From Cephalothrix spiralis (Eukaryota; Nemertea; Palaeonemertea; Archinemertea; Cephalotrichidae), in NCBI GenBank assembly GCA_032353305.1, contig JAUCNG010396700.1, forward strand, positions 1 through 16,711: a stretch of DNA of 16,711 bases, given 5' to 3'. Below the pieces are notes generated by a model. That model saw nothing but the letters and a program-made list of their open reading frames with translations, made no database searches and was not told the DNA's origin. The position numbers were made by a program, and so were the translations under genes. Each line of letters starts with the position of its first letter. Within the stretch, counting starts at the first letter, position 1. Below are positions 15,340 through 16,711 of this stretch, in pieces.

Positions 15340-16711
15340 AATGGAAAAAGAAAATTATCACCCAAGATTAAGACATTTTTATACCAATAATTTCTAATAT
15401 GCCTCCTGCTGTATCTATCTAAAAGTGCCACCTGATTAATAATTAATAGTATTATTTAACTTATTTTATAATTCATTAAAAAAATAATTGATTTTGTTCA
15501 AAGTTTTATGCTTTTAAATTTTGAGTTTTTTTATAATCATAGAGATTTAGAGTATAGTGTAACGAAACTTAACTAATTCAAATAGAAAAAATGCATCCAT
15601 TAAATCATTTTCCTTCAAATGTTTCGACCTAGTCTTATTTATTAAATTTGTTAACGTGCTTTTACCTGAAACTTGGTATCATTTGTGATAAAGCCGCGTA
15701 TTTAAAAATCTTTAAAGAATTAAAAATCTCTCACTTACATGAACCTCAAGATCAATTTGACATTTATAATATCATTGTTTGTTTTTTTCAATAACAATCT
15801 TATCACCAAAGAAAAATTATTAACCCCTGATGATATCTTTTTGAAATATAGGATAACGGTTTATATTTTTTAACAGCCTGTTATTTAGTCATGCCTCAAT
15901 GCTTATATATTGCTTTCAAAATTTAATTTGGTGATTTCATTTTGAACAATTATTGAAAGTATAAAAATGTACTACTTAATAATCTATAATAGCTATCAAA
16001 GTGCTTATATGTATTACATCGAAAGAATATAATTTACTTTTCCCATTTTGTTCTTATTGGAAAGAGATTTATATATAAACGTGCAATTGAATTTCCTATT
16101 GAGGTTTCATTAAATGGTATAGATTAATTAACTGCTATAAATGTTGATAAGTTAAGAATGATGTTAACTTATATGTGATTATTTATATTTTTCTAAAACA
16201 AGTGCGAAAATAATTGTTTCTGATGCTCTGTATAATTGGGAAGTTATGCTATTTAATAGCCGCCATTGTCAAAAAGAATTGTGAATGAAGTTTTACATGA
16301 CATTAATATCTATATTATGTATTATAAATGCTAATTCGCAATCCACATTATGTTATTATATTGTAACTTATTTTAAAAGGACGTATGTTTAATATACTGT
16401 AATCATTTTAAATTTATCTTGTTTAGTAATCTATGTCATCTATATTTCTATAGTCATGTCGTTGATGATCAAAATCCTTTTTTTCTTCAATTCTCTGGTC
16501 GTAATCACTGAAAACTATTGGTTTCAGCCAACGTCGGTATATGTTGCCTTAGGTAATCTTCTCAGCCGCAGGTAGATGGGAATTACACCAGTCTCAGTGA
16601 GAAATGTTAGACTGGTTTCCTACCCTATTATGGAGTCGAAAGTAAAAGTTAAAGTTATAGATATTTGCTTTATCTAGGCAATTAGGACTTTGAAGATGAT
16701 GAAAGTATATT
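15340..16711 (+). other. AT-rich 3' UTR or intron sequence; no gene seen
   Basis: No coding potential or ATR exon is recognisable. A short stem (CCAGTCT at 16588-16594, AGACTGG at 16609-16615) lies near the right edge in a stretch that is less AT-rich than its surroundings. Confidence 0.6.
15475..15480 (+). terminator. Possible polyadenylation signal of the INSM-like gene
   Basis: ATTAAA lies 136 bp after the stop codon and a T/G-rich stretch (TTGATTTTG) follows. AATAAA also occurs across the stop codon (15335-15340), and ATTAAA again at 15599. Which one is used cannot be told from the sequence. Confidence 0.25.

Overview
This is eukaryotic DNA: an AT-rich, intron-rich and repeat-rich segment that looks like a bilaterian invertebrate nuclear genome. 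A mollusc or another marine invertebrate would fit, but the sequence alone does not settle the clade. The evidence is a protein-coding gene in many short exons with GT-AG introns, intronic tRNA-derived SINEs and small inverted-repeat elements, and an animal-specific zinc-finger gene.

Layout. Positions 1-600 hold a decayed minus-strand retrotransposon gag-like fragment. From 1213 to 13020, eleven plus-strand exons encode the middle of ATR, the DNA-damage checkpoint kinase: the end of the HEAT-repeat region and the first part of the FAT domain. All eleven junctions keep frame and there is no internal stop, so the gene looks intact. Its 5' part and its later FAT and kinase exons lie outside the window. 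The introns hold SINE copies (2279-2522, 5628-5925, 12749-12868), short inverted-repeat elements (1586-1879, 3162-3467), a 190-bp fold-back (12011-12200), and, in the 4.1-kb intron 8, a minus-strand integrase-like fragment with its own intron and a 227-bp tandem duplication of an exon and its splice acceptor.

Downstream of the last visible ATR exon, still on the plus strand, is an uninterrupted 343-codon gene (14308-15339). It is clearly of the INSM/Nerfin-1/EGL-46 family, with an N-terminal SNAG-type repressor motif and the two conserved EIN zinc fingers. It has no recognisable later fingers and ends in an unfamiliar histidine/proline/serine-rich tail. If ATR continues beyond 16711, as its intact donor at 13021 suggests, this is a same-strand gene nested in an ATR intron. 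The remaining sequence, 15340-16711, is AT-rich 3' UTR or intron.

ATR and the INSM-like gene have no obvious functional link. Their proximity looks like gene nesting, not a pathway cluster. The least ordinary features are the nested, C-terminally reduced INSM-like gene and the duplicated integrase exon.
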